Below are positions 12,270 to 21,566 of a stretch of 64,000 nt of DNA, piece by piece. The position numbers and the translations under genes are program-made. The stretch covers positions 37,596,548-37,660,547 of the forward strand of contig NC_092641.1 in NCBI RefSeq assembly GCF_039555335.1, in the 5' to 3' direction. The first letter of the stretch is position 1. Every line of letters starts with the position of its first letter. Under the pieces are notes generated by a model. The model made no database searches and was not told the DNA's origin. It worked only from the letters and a program-made list of their open reading frames with translations. This DNA is from Amphiura filiformis (taxonomy: Eukaryota; Echinodermata; Ophiuroidea; Amphilepidida; Amphiuridae).

Positions 12270-15200
12270 TTATTTAATTATTTAATTAATAATTAATTAA
12301 TAATTAATTTATTAATTTTTAATTAATTTAATGGTTATTTAATACAGGCCTGTTAAAATCAATTACAATTGATTTATGGCAGTTAAAAAAAACCCGAGAT
12401 GGTTGTCTTCAGATTTCGGTATCCCAAAATCCATGTTAATTTAAAATTAATTAATTAATTAATTAATAATTTATTTAATTAATTAATTAAAGGAGTATTT
12501 TGTGATCCTAGCATCCTCTATTTGTGTCATTTTTCATTAGATATCCACGAAAAAAACATATTCCCAAAATTTCAGTTGATTCCGATTTTGCGTTCGCGGG
12601 TTATGCATGATTTAGTGTATTACACTGCTCCATAGACAATGCGTTGTAATTTCGTTCTGGTGCACCAGAACGAAATTCAAATTTCACGATATCTTTGCTA
12701 AACGAATTAATCTGCAAGAAATATTTCAGTACATAAACATTATGTAGCCAGAGGTTTCCAGTGATATAAAAATCTCAACTTTTTTGAGAAAAGTGGGGGA
12801 TGAGGCTGTGGATCACGAAATGCCCCTTTAATTAATCACAAAACAATAGATCTTTAGTGTAAAAGTAGAGATTTAAAAACTTCATTCACTGTTGTAATGT
12901 AGAAAACCATGATGAACTGATGAGTGCTCGTTTCTCCCATAGACTTTACATGGTGCCGTATCCCAAATTTGCACCACCTGGCGTCTTTGTTTACTTAATT
13001 AATTAAATCTTTTTTATTTCATATCTCAGAACATTAAATTTGGTACCAAATTAAAGAGTACATTCTAGGCCTTTAGGCAGTATCTTATTTAAAGACTTAA
13101 AACATTGTTGTAATATAGAAAAACCTTGATGAGCAGAGTGCTCATTTCTCCCATAGACTTTACATGGTTCCGTATCCCAATTCCGTATCCCAATTGCACC
13201 ACCCTGCGTCTTCGTTTACTTAATTACTTACAACTTTTTAATTAAAAACCTCAGAATATTAAGTTTGGTATCAAACTAAGGAGTACACTATAGGCTTTAA
13301 AATGAATGCAAATTTGATGGCATTGGAAATGATTAAAGGTGCTTACTTGTTACAAATAAGTCATTTTTTACTAAAATATGAAACAACACCACCCTATTGA
13401 GAACACCAGTTCACGACACACGGCCATATATAACTTGACATTAAATTTTGACTTCATGTTTGATTGTAATTTGTATCACTGCTAGCCCATATTATTACAA
13501 TATGATGTGATGCATGATGCCCACTTGTTCAGCATGCCCAGTTCTAAATATTTTTAATTAACAATTTCACTGAGTTACCCAATGGTGGCAGTGCTTGAGA
13601 TCCGCATTCATGGCGAATTTTGAAGCTTGCACAGGTTTAGCTATATTTGTGGCTACATATTTTCCAGAACAAAAGACATCAAACAAATTTGTTTGTTTTT
13701 TTTGCACTCAAAAATATGACACATTTTGGGAACAACCAAAATGTTTTGAGGACAAGCAGAAATTATGCTTAAGTTATCCTCGGGACAACCTCCATATTTT
13801 CCTTATTTCGGACACTGATTGTATGACTTACTGTTTCTCTCCTTTGTCCACCTGATTTCTTCAGAGGGACTGTAAAAGCTGAAATCTTTTTGCGAGCTGG
13901 AAAGATCAAAATAACACAATACAAGAACAAATACATTGAAATAGATACACAATACAAGAATAATGTGTTGAAATTTATAGATATTCAAATCGGATAATTG
14001 GCACTGGATATCAATAGTGAGTGGGGAAGGCTTAGACAGATCCTCGTAGGAGCTAATGTGGCACAAGTCTCCTAAAATTATCAAAAAAGAGAGCTGAAGA
14101 CCAAGATTGAGGAGGAAAAGAAAAGAAATAAAAAAGAAAAAAAAAAAAGAAAGTAACACTTGCCTACCAACTTCAAATCCTGGATCCACTTTATTTATTT
14201 ATTTATTAGACTTCATCACTGGTACATATATAATTATTGCACATCAAAATTTTGACAAATATAAATATAAAAGCTTTTAAAAAAAAAAACATGTTAAAAG
14301 ACCAGCGAATAGGCTGGGATAAACAGGTGTAAATTCACCTCTAGAACCATCCCACCTAGGAAAGGCCTAAATAATTTGGAAAAAAGAATGGAATGCCAGA
14401 GGCAAGACCTTAAGGGAAGGGGTATGAACATTTGGACAGTATTTATTTTGGGACATTAGAGCACATCAGACATATCGAATTGCATTCTGAATACTGAAGA
14501 ATGTCCTTCTGATATCAAATAATTTTGATTTTTGAAATTAGCAATTTAATACACATTTAATGGCAAATCATTAAAAATTGATATTTTTGATATTTAACAG
14601 TACTCGAAGTAAACTTTATAAATCTGATGATTTATACTTAAAGTGTATGTAGGTGGGATGAAATGCCGACGATCAATTGAAAATTTTGACCTTTAGTATT
14701 GAATATATGGATTTTTTTACCAAAAACACCAAAAAAAATTAGGTCTTTTTGGGAAAAAAAATCCATATCTTCAATATGAAAGGTCAAAATTTTCAATTGA
14801 CCGTCGGCTTTTCCTCCCAGCTACATACACTTTAAGAATATATCATTAGATTTATATAATTTACTTTGACGACTGTTATATATCAAAAATTTGAAAAATA
14901 TCAAATTTTTATAATTTGTCATAAAATTTGTATTATATTGTGATTTTCAAAAAATGAAAATTATTTGATATCAGAAAGACATGCTTCATATTCAGAATGC
15001 AATTCGATAGGTCTGAGGTGCTCTCATGTCCCACAAAAAATACTGTCGAAACGCAATAGACGCTCATTCTAGATCCCTTAAATGGGCCTACAATTAGGGC
15101 ACCGGCAAGTAGAAAACCAAGTGCAGGTATCAGAAGGAACACATTTGGAATCAAATTGAGACTTCAAAAAATCCAGAATTTCAAAAAAATCCAAACCTTA

Positions 15201-18200
15201 AGTTTACTGACTGATACTTGGAACTGTAGATGGTAATTTTGCCCAATATGAAGGACAAAAACTAGAAGCCATAGCCCATTTGCACATATGCCACTAGTCC
15301 AACCAAGTTAAGTTACTTTTTATGACAAGTAAATGTAATCCTTACACACACTATGCATTGCTCTTTAATCAAGCTATCTAAGTCTTATAGTACTCTTATG
15401 TTGATAACTTACCCAAAACAATATGAATAAAGAGGGAATGGTACCAAGTTACAATGACATTCAACTTTAATAATGTTCAAAGTTTTAATTGAAAAAATGT
15501 AGGTGATAGAACTATCAATATGGAAAATAGAAAATAGGCCTAAACCTTACATAGGTATTTTGCTAAAGCTGAAAATTAAGGTTTTTAGAACAAGCATCTA
15601 AATTTGTTAGTAAACCCAACAAATAGCCAATGTGAAAGCAATCTGATGACGCTGTAGAAATATAGTTGTGTGGTTAGTATTTCGAGTACAACCGTAGCTC
15701 AGGTATACCACTCAAACAAATGCAAGGCCTTTTGGAGTAAAAAAAATTGCCACATTTGTCACAACTTCCTATCACAGGAACATGTCCTGATGTTGTTAAA
15801 GTTTTAGAAACATATGGAAAGGTTTCTATACAAAAATGATTCTCTTATGAACCATCTGTAGACGCAGTTTCCACCTCTGTACACCTGAGCACACATTTTC
15901 ATCCTAGAGCTTCCAAGCATACCACAGCAAGCAGTGAATTGTCTCCACACAGTCTTTTACACTACACGGTTGAGTGCATATAGCATTATATGAGCTGTGG
16001 AGCTTCTAGCTGGAAAATGGGCCTCTGTAATTAGTTTCCGTTGAAACCTCAAGTGTTCCCTTCATCCAATCAGAATTTTTTTTATATCAAACGAAAGCTA
16101 ACACTTCCCATGTTATAGCAAGGCGAATGTGGTAAATCTGTTGAAAACTAATTATCCAAGCACATTTTTTGACCAAAATGTAGGTTTCAAAACCTCAAGT
16201 GTTCCTTACAATATTTGTCAAATTTTAAGTCATGAAATGAAAAAGCACACTTATATTGTCCATATACACTAGCATAACTAGAATGAGCAATGGCCAAATC
16301 TCTTGTGCAAAAAGTTACTATTTTTGCCTGTTTTGTCATACGGTGTGTAAATTCAATGAACTATGACCTTGCTAAAGAGTGCTTACAAATTATGGCTTGC
16401 ATTGTTTATCACACAAAATAATCATTAACATATTTTGCAAACAACCTTATTTTTCAAGCAACATGCAACGGTTTGCAACCCTAACCAAACAAATAACCAC
16501 AGCCTAAAGACAAAATTTGACCAAATTTAAGTATCTGATAGGAAAAAAGTAGATCTATTATGAGATACATTTGTGAGTAGTTAACTCTCATGACAGCAAT
16601 TTACACTCATTCCGTCACAGTGTAATGTTTAAATGTGATTAAATTTGCCTACTTGTGATTGTTGAAGCAGAAAGATAATATAATTATTTTATCTCTTTAG
16701 TTCAAAGAATATTACAAGATCTGTGATACTAATTTATACATACATCTGCTGCTTCCTGTAGGCAGCCAGTTATCATCTTCGTCATCACTGTCATCATATG
16801 AGACCTTTGTCTTTTTCCTTATAGTTCGCCTCATGAAATCAGGTGGTGGCACATTTAAACCTGAAAATAATTTCACAGAAATATTTTCCTTTAAAACATA
16901 GTTTTGTTTGAATTAATTTTAGTATAACAACAGCCTTCTTGCATGTACCGGTAATACAAATTGGAGCAAGGACAAGTGGCCCAAATTGTCAAAAAGTGGC
17001 TGAAAAGAATAAAAATGGGCCATTTTGCTGAAAGGCACCCCCCCCCCCATTTGCTTGGCCTTGTTTAGGCTTTGGAATTTCAATGAGATAGAGGTAAAGA
17101 ATGAAAGGAGAATCTTACCAACTTTGATCATCATTTCATGGTTCTGTTTCATGTTCCTCATTCTGAGTTTCTCATACTCTGAGAACTTGGCAAACTCTGC
17201 TGCAGTAAAATAGACTTCAATCCCATGGTTGTCTTCTTTTGGTGAACTCATCTTGCTCTCTCTATTTTCTACCTGCCCTAGGTTCTTCCTAAATCCGAAA
17301 TAAAACAAAATGGCCACAAATGTTAACTTTTTAGCAAATTAACTCCACACTTTGACTGACTGAAAGGTTAAATCAAAGTCAGTTTGGAAAGACTTGTTCC
17401 ATACTTGTAGCTAGGATTCTTAGCCCTAACACCCCAACTGCTTTTTGGCTAGGAGGAAGGAAAGAAGGAAGAAAGAAAGAAGAGAAATTTTTGTTCTCGG
17501 GTGCGGTTTGAACCCCCGACCCCTCGGGTGCCACATCCATGCACTGGCCTTGGCCTACCTTGCCACCAATGGCGTAACGCCTATAGATGTGCTCGGGGGG
17601 GCGATGGCAACCCGGGGCTAAGGGGGCACCCATGCCTGGATACGCTTTCAACATGATAATACTTTGTTATATGATAGTGGAAACCTTTATATACATAGAA
17701 TTTGGGTGCCCCTTCTAGACAAAATTTTTTGTGCGCATAGGAACATAAATTGTCATTTGAAAAACCAAAATTCAACTGAAATACCACATTAGTGGTATTT
17801 AGGTCAAAATTTGATTACCGTAGGTAAAATTGTTTTAGGACGGGGTATTTCGTATTCTTGGCCCTGAGCACCACAGTCCAGCTAGTGACGAATCTTCAAA
17901 AGTAAAGACATTGGAGAAGATGATGAAAACATTTGAATGAATGCGTATTTATTTTGTCGGTTTTGTAGTGTCCCTGGACCTAGACCTAAATGCTAGGATC
18001 ATTCATGGTTGACCTAAAAAAATTAAAAAATTGCATGATTGTTTGCGTTTTTGAAAAGTGATAATTTGTATTCATATTAACACTCTACTACTGTAACACC
18101 CTGGCCAATTTTGTGCCTATTTTTGCATTTTTCTCCAAAATTATAGCACATTGGTGACAAGTAACTTAGTAAGATATAGGGGCCAGGGGTAGCGCTAGGC

Positions 18201-19218
18201 TGCATTTTGGGGTCCCGGACTCACCAAAATACAATTTGGACCCCCTATTTTTAAATTTTCTGCAAGTTCAGGGGTCCCTACAGACCACCAGCTTTTCAAT
18301 CAAGCGTTACCTCAGACATACTATTTATGCTGCATTTGTGCAACTCTGACTCACCAAAATACAATTCGGACCCCGAACTTTCAAATTTTCTGCAAGTTCG
18401 GGGGTCCCTGTGGACTCTGGAGTGCTTTGTTCTAGCGCTACCCCTGATAGGGGCAAGAATTACAACTACTGCACTGAAAATTCAGCAACTCAAGGCAAGT
18501 AGTTATTGATTTATTGATCAAATATTGGTTTTCCCTCATTTTTGACTGTTAATACTCCACAACTGTGTAACTGTGCTGAAATAATATTTGCAGTATTGTA
18601 GTTGTAGTATTTTGGAGTCCCGGACTCAGTTCGGACCCCCTATTTTTAAATTTTCTGCAAGGGGTCCTTGCAGACCCCACACAGTTTTTCAATCTAACGC
18701 TACCGCACACATACTATTTATGCTGCATTTGTGCAAATCTTGACTTGCTAAATTCTACTAGGGACCCCTTCCTTGCTTTTTTATTTTCTGCATCTGGAGA
18801 GTTTTTTCTAGCGCTACCCCTGTTGACAACGGCTTACAAGTTACTACACACAGCCACCAAGCAAGAGTATGTTCCACGATGTACACAAATTAAATAATTT
18901 TTAGACAAACTGATGAAACTCGACGAGCGCCCAAGTGATGGTCAGGATAAAGTCTGTAAGTTGGCCATACATGCATAGCTGGGGGCCATCCGTGAAAAAC
19001 TACCATGACTATAATCAAATGAAGTATTTCTTGGCCAAACTGGAACATGCGCATTGCGTCCATGTATTGTAAGCGTGTACGCAGTGTAAGGCGCATGTAT
19101 ACTTTCTTCTGTACCGCGCTATGTGCGCGTGTGTTTATCGCGGAGCCATTAGCGTTCACATTGTTCCAATTTGATTATACTTACCTAACTTTCTTAGTTC
19201 GTTTGGATTGCGATCCAT
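4255..19218 (-). CDS. PRDM9: PRDM9 orthologue, KRAB-SSXRD-SET-zinc finger histone methyltransferase (9 exons)
   Basis: Joined exons, in gene order: 19185-19218, 17119-17277, 16744-16860, 13832-13896, 10628-10808, 9741-9821, 8908-9176, 5911-6151, 4255-5258. The total is 2,151 nt, 716 codons plus TAG, and every junction has GT/AG ends and matching phase. Domains: KRAB-like about residues 29-64, acidic tail of that block 84-95, SSXRD 186-212, zinc knuckle plus PR/SET 213-375, lone C2H2 finger 389-411, seven tandem C2H2 fingers 513-708. Known family role: in vertebrate meiosis PRDM9 binds DNA through its fingers and trimethylates H3K4 and H3K36, which places recombination hotspots. Seen here: the three catalytic tyrosines equivalent to human Y276, Y341 and Y357 are Y283, Y349 and Y365. 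The gene looks intact. Exon 1 is the least certain part. No transcript evidence was available, so meiotic function is inferred from domain content. Confidence 0.93.
5911..6151 (-). CDS. PRDM9: PRDM9 exon 8, C-terminal half of PR/SET
   Basis: Encodes [20 protein letters not shown], then RIYYRSF and KELLVYYGEEYAKELG. The [10 protein letters not shown] string is identical to mammalian PRDM9. Tyrosines 349 (YYR) and 365 (VYYG) correspond to human Y341 and Y357, separated by the same 16 residues. With Y283 they complete the catalytic set, so the methyltransferase should be active by homology. The exon ends in phase 1 with a GTAAGA donor. Confidence 0.95.
6425..6619. mobile_element. MITE with GGGGTCCA(A/T)TTCACT termini, in PRDM9 intron 8
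   Basis: About 195 bp, bounded by GGGGTCCAATTCACTGAAC and the inverted GTTGAGTGAAATGGACCCC, an imperfect 19-bp terminal inverted repeat. The interior has further inverted pieces (TTCGTAACTTTACGAA). No target duplication was resolved and there is no coding capacity. Confidence 0.7.
6983..7830. mobile_element. 848 bp non-autonomous DNA element with ACTCGGCAG termini
   Basis: Bounded by ACTCGGCAG and its inverse CTGCCGAGT. A CATATC string lies near both outer edges and may be part of the target duplication. The interior repeats CCCCCACGCTTTTTACT-like motifs at both ends in opposite orientation, forming longer subterminal inverted repeats. No transposase reading frame. Confidence 0.65.
7858..8005. 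mobile_element. Foldback element
   Basis: Two arms of about 65 bp, starting AATATTGGATGGCT and ending AGCCATCCAATATT, pair almost completely, including ATGATACCATAACATATCGG and its inverse, around a short GAGCCAACGGCGAG centre. It interrupts the surrounding repeat. Confidence 0.85.
8210..8890. other. PRDM9 intron 7, 3' part; no gene
   Basis: AT-rich intron sequence. A short inverted pair GACACGACAAC / GTTGTCGTGTC lies at about 8541-8605 and an (AATAC)n run at 8678-8693. Nothing else is recognised. Confidence 0.5.
8908..9176 (-). CDS. PRDM9: PRDM9 exon 7, zinc knuckle and N-terminal half of PR/SET
   Basis: Begins YCEDCHELYEDDCPTH, a CxxC...C..H zinc knuckle equal in position to the human YCEMC...C..H motif. 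The PR/SET start follows: NRAKLSLPPGLVV, GAGQGVWTE and VRFGPYGGE. The tyrosine of FGPY (residue 283) is the equivalent of catalytic Y276. Phase 1 in, phase 0 out, with a GAG|GTAAGA donor. Confidence 0.93.
9741..9821 (-). CDS. PRDM9: PRDM9 exon 6, SSXRD motif
   Basis: Reads G-TRRYSLREGTRKSYKDLEAA-EDDVYV and continues across the junction into YCEDC. The YSLRE...Y...E...DDxYxYC pattern matches the SSXRD segment of vertebrate PRDM9 (YSLRERK...DDDYLYC). SSXRD is one of the domains reported as conserved in complete PRDM9 genes and often lost in partial copies. Clean ATGGCAG acceptor and GTGAGT donor, phases 1 and 1. Confidence 0.88.
10007..10103. other. Two adjacent perfect-stem hairpins in PRDM9 intron 5
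   Basis: The first hairpin (10007-10042) pairs TGCAGTCTAAA with TTTAGACTGCA. The second (10051-10103) pairs ACTCAGCAATGTGATAACAC with GTGCTATCACATTGCTGAGT, a 20-bp stem with one mismatch and a 10-nt loop. They may be remnants of a small foldback element or a structured RNA. Neither is proven. Confidence 0.6.
10628..10808 (-). CDS. PRDM9: PRDM9 exon 5, acidic/low-complexity linker
   Basis: Encodes KKPETISRPPMYDSDDAFEQ and continues to a lysine-rich end (QKKTEKKKELQTDP). Starts after TTACTCAG and ends CAG before GTAAAC. The sequence is not recognisable as a fold. It occupies the position of the poorly conserved linker between the KRAB and SSXRD parts of PRDM9. Phase in 0, phase out 1. Confidence 0.8.
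11058..13817. mobile_element. 2.76 kb hAT-type non-autonomous element in PRDM9 intron 4
   Basis: Terminal inverted repeats CAGTGTTCGAAATAAG and CAGTGTCCGAAATAAG are flanked by near-identical 8-bp duplications (ATTTTATG at 11050-11057, ATTGTATG at 13818-13825). An 8-bp duplication and a CAGTG start are hAT hallmarks. A second inner inverted pair carries ATGGCCGTGTGTC (about 11178 and 13420). The interior includes TTTA/TTAA low-complexity DNA (12220-12490) and a diverged duplicate of CTCCCATAGACTTTACATGG. No transposase is visible. The right end lies 14 bp from the splice donor of PRDM9 exon 4. Confidence 0.8.
13832..13896 (-). CDS. PRDM9: PRDM9 exon 4, 65-nt basic microexon
   Basis: Short exon found by phase. 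Exon 3 ends in phase 1 and exon 5 starts in phase 0, so a bridging exon was required. This one starts after a pyrimidine-rich TTTCCAG acceptor, completes a serine codon, reads R-K-K-I-S-A-F-T-V-P-L-K-K-S-G-G-Q-R-R-E-T, and ends in phase 0 at a GTAAGT donor. It is lysine/arginine-rich like the PRDM9 linker. A large hAT-type element begins only 14 bp beyond its donor. Confidence 0.75.
14190..14409 (-). mobile_element. CR1-like LINE 3' end fragment
   Basis: Matches by eye the 3' end of the LINE at 28785-32085 (TTTATTTATTTATTA, then ACTT.ATCACTGG.AC, then the CAGCGAATAGGCTGG-type segment and CACCTCTA). In minus-strand sense it ends in a (TAAA)n run. A 5'-truncated copy of about 220 bp inside PRDM9 intron 3. 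Confidence 0.7.
14414..15077. mobile_element. TTAA-flanked near-palindromic MITE, copy 1
   Basis: Begins GGGA and ends TCCC, with TTAA on both sides (14410-14413 and 15078-15081). The two halves are long inverted repeats of about 300 bp, sharing for example TCTGATATCAAATAATTTT and its inverse. Target site TTAA is that of piggyBac- and Kolobok-type elements. A second copy is at 40501-41136 and a piece at 24088-24205. Confidence 0.85.
15085..16735. other. PRDM9 intron 3, no gene seen
   Basis: AT-rich intron. AACCTCAAGTGTTCC occurs twice (about 16046 and 16191). No coding or structured element is recognised. Confidence 0.5.
16744..16860 (-). CDS. PRDM9: PRDM9 exon 3, basic then acidic segment after KRAB
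   Basis: Reads GLNVPPPDFMRRTIRKKTKV then S-Y-D-D-S-D-D-E-D-N-W-L-P. It corresponds to the human PRDM9 segment that follows KRAB and ends in DSDEEWTP. The same order of a PxFM motif, a basic stretch and an acidic D/E run before a tryptophan is kept. Of two overlapping GT donors at the lower end (an ATGTATGT repeat), the one ending at 16744 is chosen because only it keeps the frame open into exon 4. Confidence 0.85.
17119..17277 (-). CDS. PRDM9: PRDM9 exon 2, KRAB-like domain
   Basis: Encodes residues 12-64. The stretch VYFTAAEFAKFSEYEKLRMR, then N-M-K-Q-N-H, aligns by eye with the PRDM9 KRAB segment around [20 protein letters not shown]. In vertebrates this ancestral KRAB domain recruits meiotic partners such as CXXC1 and EWSR1 rather than TRIM28; that role is transferred by homology only. 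The exon ends in phase 1 with GTTG then GTAAG. Confidence 0.88.
17480..17600 (-). mobile_element. Possible tRNA-derived SINE head
   Basis: On the minus strand the sequence holds a near-consensus A box (TGGCAAGGTAGG) and, about 45 nt later, a B box (GGGTTCAAACC), the two internal RNA polymerase III promoter elements. The following sequence is purine-rich (GAAA/GGAA). The element borders are not clear. Confidence 0.4.
18184..18446. mobile_element. hAT-type MITE, CAGGGGTAGCGCTAG termini
   Basis: 263 bp with perfect 15-bp terminal inverted repeats CAGGGGTAGCGCTAG and an exact 8-bp target duplication ATAGGGGC (18176-18183 and 18447-18454). The interior duplicates TCACCAAAATACAATT(T/C)GGACCCC. Sits in PRDM9 intron 1. 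Confidence 0.9.
18600..18822. mobile_element. Truncated second copy of the hAT-type MITE
   Basis: Shares the interior (GTCCCGGACTCA, TTCGGACCCCCTATTTTT) and the right terminus CTAGCGCTACCCCTG with the element at 18184-18446, but its left terminus is missing. Confidence 0.75.
19185..19218 (-). CDS. PRDM9: PRDM9 exon 1 (start codon, MDRNPNELRKL)
   Basis: The ATG lies at 19218-19216 and is followed by eleven codons and one base of a split glycine codon, then a consensus GTAAGT donor. It joins in phase to a CCTAG acceptor at 17278, giving G-Q-V-E-N-R before the KRAB exon. An alternative is that translation starts in exon 2 at the ATG at 17251-17249 (MSSPKED). I favour the upstream start because donor, phase and position in a CpG-richer stretch all agree, but the exon is short and rests on splice signals alone. 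Confidence 0.6.
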
Positions 19219-19400
19219 GACGTCCACTATCATGACTATCGTGAGCGCATGCCATCGGAATGCGTAGGCGTAGCACTTGTGCCGCGTCACGGGAGCGGGA
19301 AATGCTGTATGCACGCCGGTGATACTGGCGCGATGGCGTCAACTAATATGGATGGAAGGCCCCCAGTTATCCGGCCAGTGCAGTGAGGTGCAGGAATGTG
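19219..19400 (-). promoter_or_regulatory. Probable PRDM9 5' flank / promoter region
   Basis: Directly upstream of the proposed start codon the sequence becomes richer in G+C and CpG than the surrounding AT-rich DNA (GCGTAGGCG, GCCGCGTCACG, GCACGCCGG, GGCGCGATGGCG). This fits a promoter or 5' UTR of the minus-strand gene. No TATA box or initiator can be assigned, and the transcription start is unknown. Confidence 0.35.
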
Positions 19401-21019
19401 TCATGTTCATGTGTTGGATTCGTGTATAGCATAGCACATATGGGCATGCTAGGTATTGCCATGCAGCATGGCATGGCATGCATTGGCATTGCAAAGTAGG
19501 TCATGTACTTTCATGACTTTGATCATGTTGATGTAGGTAGGCCAAACAAATTCATGCAAATCACAAAAGACTCAAAATTATTGAAAATGCAGCGCTATGC
19601 ATGATACCAGATTTAAATTAAAATGAGCAGTGACATTGGCCTAGATGCCTCACATCAGGGCAGGGCAGGGATCAAGACTCAAGACTGCCCTCACGCTTTA
19701 TTTTTTCAATTCATGAATTTGAACATGTCATGCATGCATTGCATGCATGTGAACTTCCCATGTTCAATGTTCCGTCTGCCGAATTCTGAGTTCTGAGACT
19801 GATGCGATTCATGCCAACAAGCTTATGAATCAGTTGTGCACTGCACTCAAGTCTGAAGGAAACAAACACTTTTCTTCTTTACTCATCAAATTTACCTCGG
19901 ATTGATACTCGAATTCTTGATTAAACCGTCTTGATTTGCAAAAACTACGGTCCGTCTGCCAATGCAGGGGTGCCAATGAGCAAAAATTGACAAATCTGTC
20001 AAAAATCGATAAAATCATCACACACACAAAAATATAGTGCTGGGCGATTCTTTCAATTCGGGTCTTCACAGTTTTCATGAAACATCTCAAACATTGATTT
20101 AAATACAGGCCTTAATATTTATCACGAATTACGGTAGTAGGCCTAATGTGTTTAACAAAATAATTCCTTTCTTCCTGTACGTTTCTTTTTATCCAATATC
20201 AGCAGTAGGTACCTACCCAGCAAAAACAAATGTTTTAATAACAGGGCCTAAACGTGTTATAAACGAGCTATGGGTTGGATCAAAACGTTTTATCGAGATG
20301 TAGATACTAGGCCTAAATATCAGCAGTAACCTAAACACCCAAGGCGCTAGGCCTACTTCATCAATACCAAGTAGGCCCTAGAGCTAGCTGAGGCAATACT
20401 TCATCAATAGGGGCCTACCAATATCAGCAGTCTGTAGATATATCCAAGGCAATATTAATATTTCATCAATACCAATATCATCAGTAGATACCTAAGGCTC
20501 TACTTCATCAATACCAATATCAGCAGTGGCTACCTAATGGGCTACCCGGGATGCGGATTATTTTACCGTAGTTCACATTTGAATAGGGAGCCTGTTTAGG
20601 CAATTATATACCTATTAATATTGATCGGAGATTATACCGTATTCACTAGTAGGCCTAATAGTATATCGTGTGTTTGGGATGGGCTACCGGTACGGTACTT
20701 CATCAATAGGCCTACCAATACACCAGTAGCTACCTAATGTGCTACTTCATCAATACCAATACCACCAGTAGGCCTAAATAGCTAAGGCACTACTTCATCA
20801 ATAACAATATCAGCAGTAGATACCTAAAGGCGCTACTTCATCAATACCAATATCAGCAGTAGATACCTATAGGCCTAAGGCGCTACTTCATCAATCAATA
20901 TCAGCAGTAGATGGCTAAGGCAATACTTCATCAATACCAATATCAGCAGTAGATAGCTAAGGCACTACGGTAGGCCTACTTCATCAGCAGTAGATAGTTA
21001 TGGTAGGCCTACTATTCAT

Positions 21020-21366
21020 CATTCTTAGTCAGTGGGAGTGGTCTAGTTCGTAGACACATTTTTGATTGGACAATCGCAAGATTTCGGGTGCCGTTTATCA
21101 GGCCGTAGACGACCCCACGTCATCATGCGTCTTGATAATGCCTTACACGCTTGTAGAGGTGCGCGTATGTATTGCGCTGTAATGCGTAGACTAGTGCGGA
21201 ATACGCGACGCGCTAGCAGTAGGCCCCCTACGCGCAACAGAATACGTGAAGTTGTAAACAAGTTTCGTTCATTTTATAACGAGGGGAGTTTTTATGACGG
21301 TAACTTAGTTTTTGCTTTAAAAAATTGTTTACAGTTATTAAAATAATATTTAACTGACTAAGAATG
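21020..21366. mobile_element. Insert bounded by CATTCTTAGTCAGT inverted repeats
   Basis: CATTCTTAGTCAGT at 21020 and ACTGACTAAGAATG at 21353 enclose about 320 bp that are much richer in CpG than the surrounding array (CGCGTATG, ATACGCGACGCGC). A 94-codon plus-strand frame runs through it, but no protein is recognised, so the frame may simply follow from CpG-rich composition. Confidence 0.5.
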
Positions 21367-21376
21367 AGAATAAACG

Positions 21377-21543
21377 ATAGGAATTTTTATTTTGCCTATC
21401 CTCTACCTATGATAGACGACAGGCAGGTCCAATATTTTTATCGTAGTGGATACCGGCTGCGCCGGCATCCACTACTCAAAATATTGGACCTGCCTGTCGT
21501 CTATCACACGGTAGAGGATAGGCAAAATAAAAATTCCTATATC
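21377..21543. mobile_element. Foldback element with 75-80 bp arms
   Basis: GGAATTTTTATTTTGCCTAT through ACGACAGGCAGGTCCAATATT pairs with its inverse on the right side around a CCGGCTGCGCCGG centre. The arms are nearly identical, which suggests recent formation. A smaller related hairpin lies at about 45012-45108 (CGACAGGAATTTT and AAATTCCTGTAA). Confidence 0.85.
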
Positions 21544-21566
21544 AACAGTAAATAGCTAAGGCGCTA

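Noticed and set aside
13803-14189. 128-codon minus-strand frame covering the PRDM9 microexon
   Set aside because: The frame differs from the one demanded by exon phases and runs through a T-rich intron; only 13832-13896 is used, in another frame.
21062-21346. 94-codon plus-strand frame rich in arginine
   Set aside because: Follows from CpG-rich composition in an insert with inverted ends; no recognisable protein and an equally long frame on the other strand.
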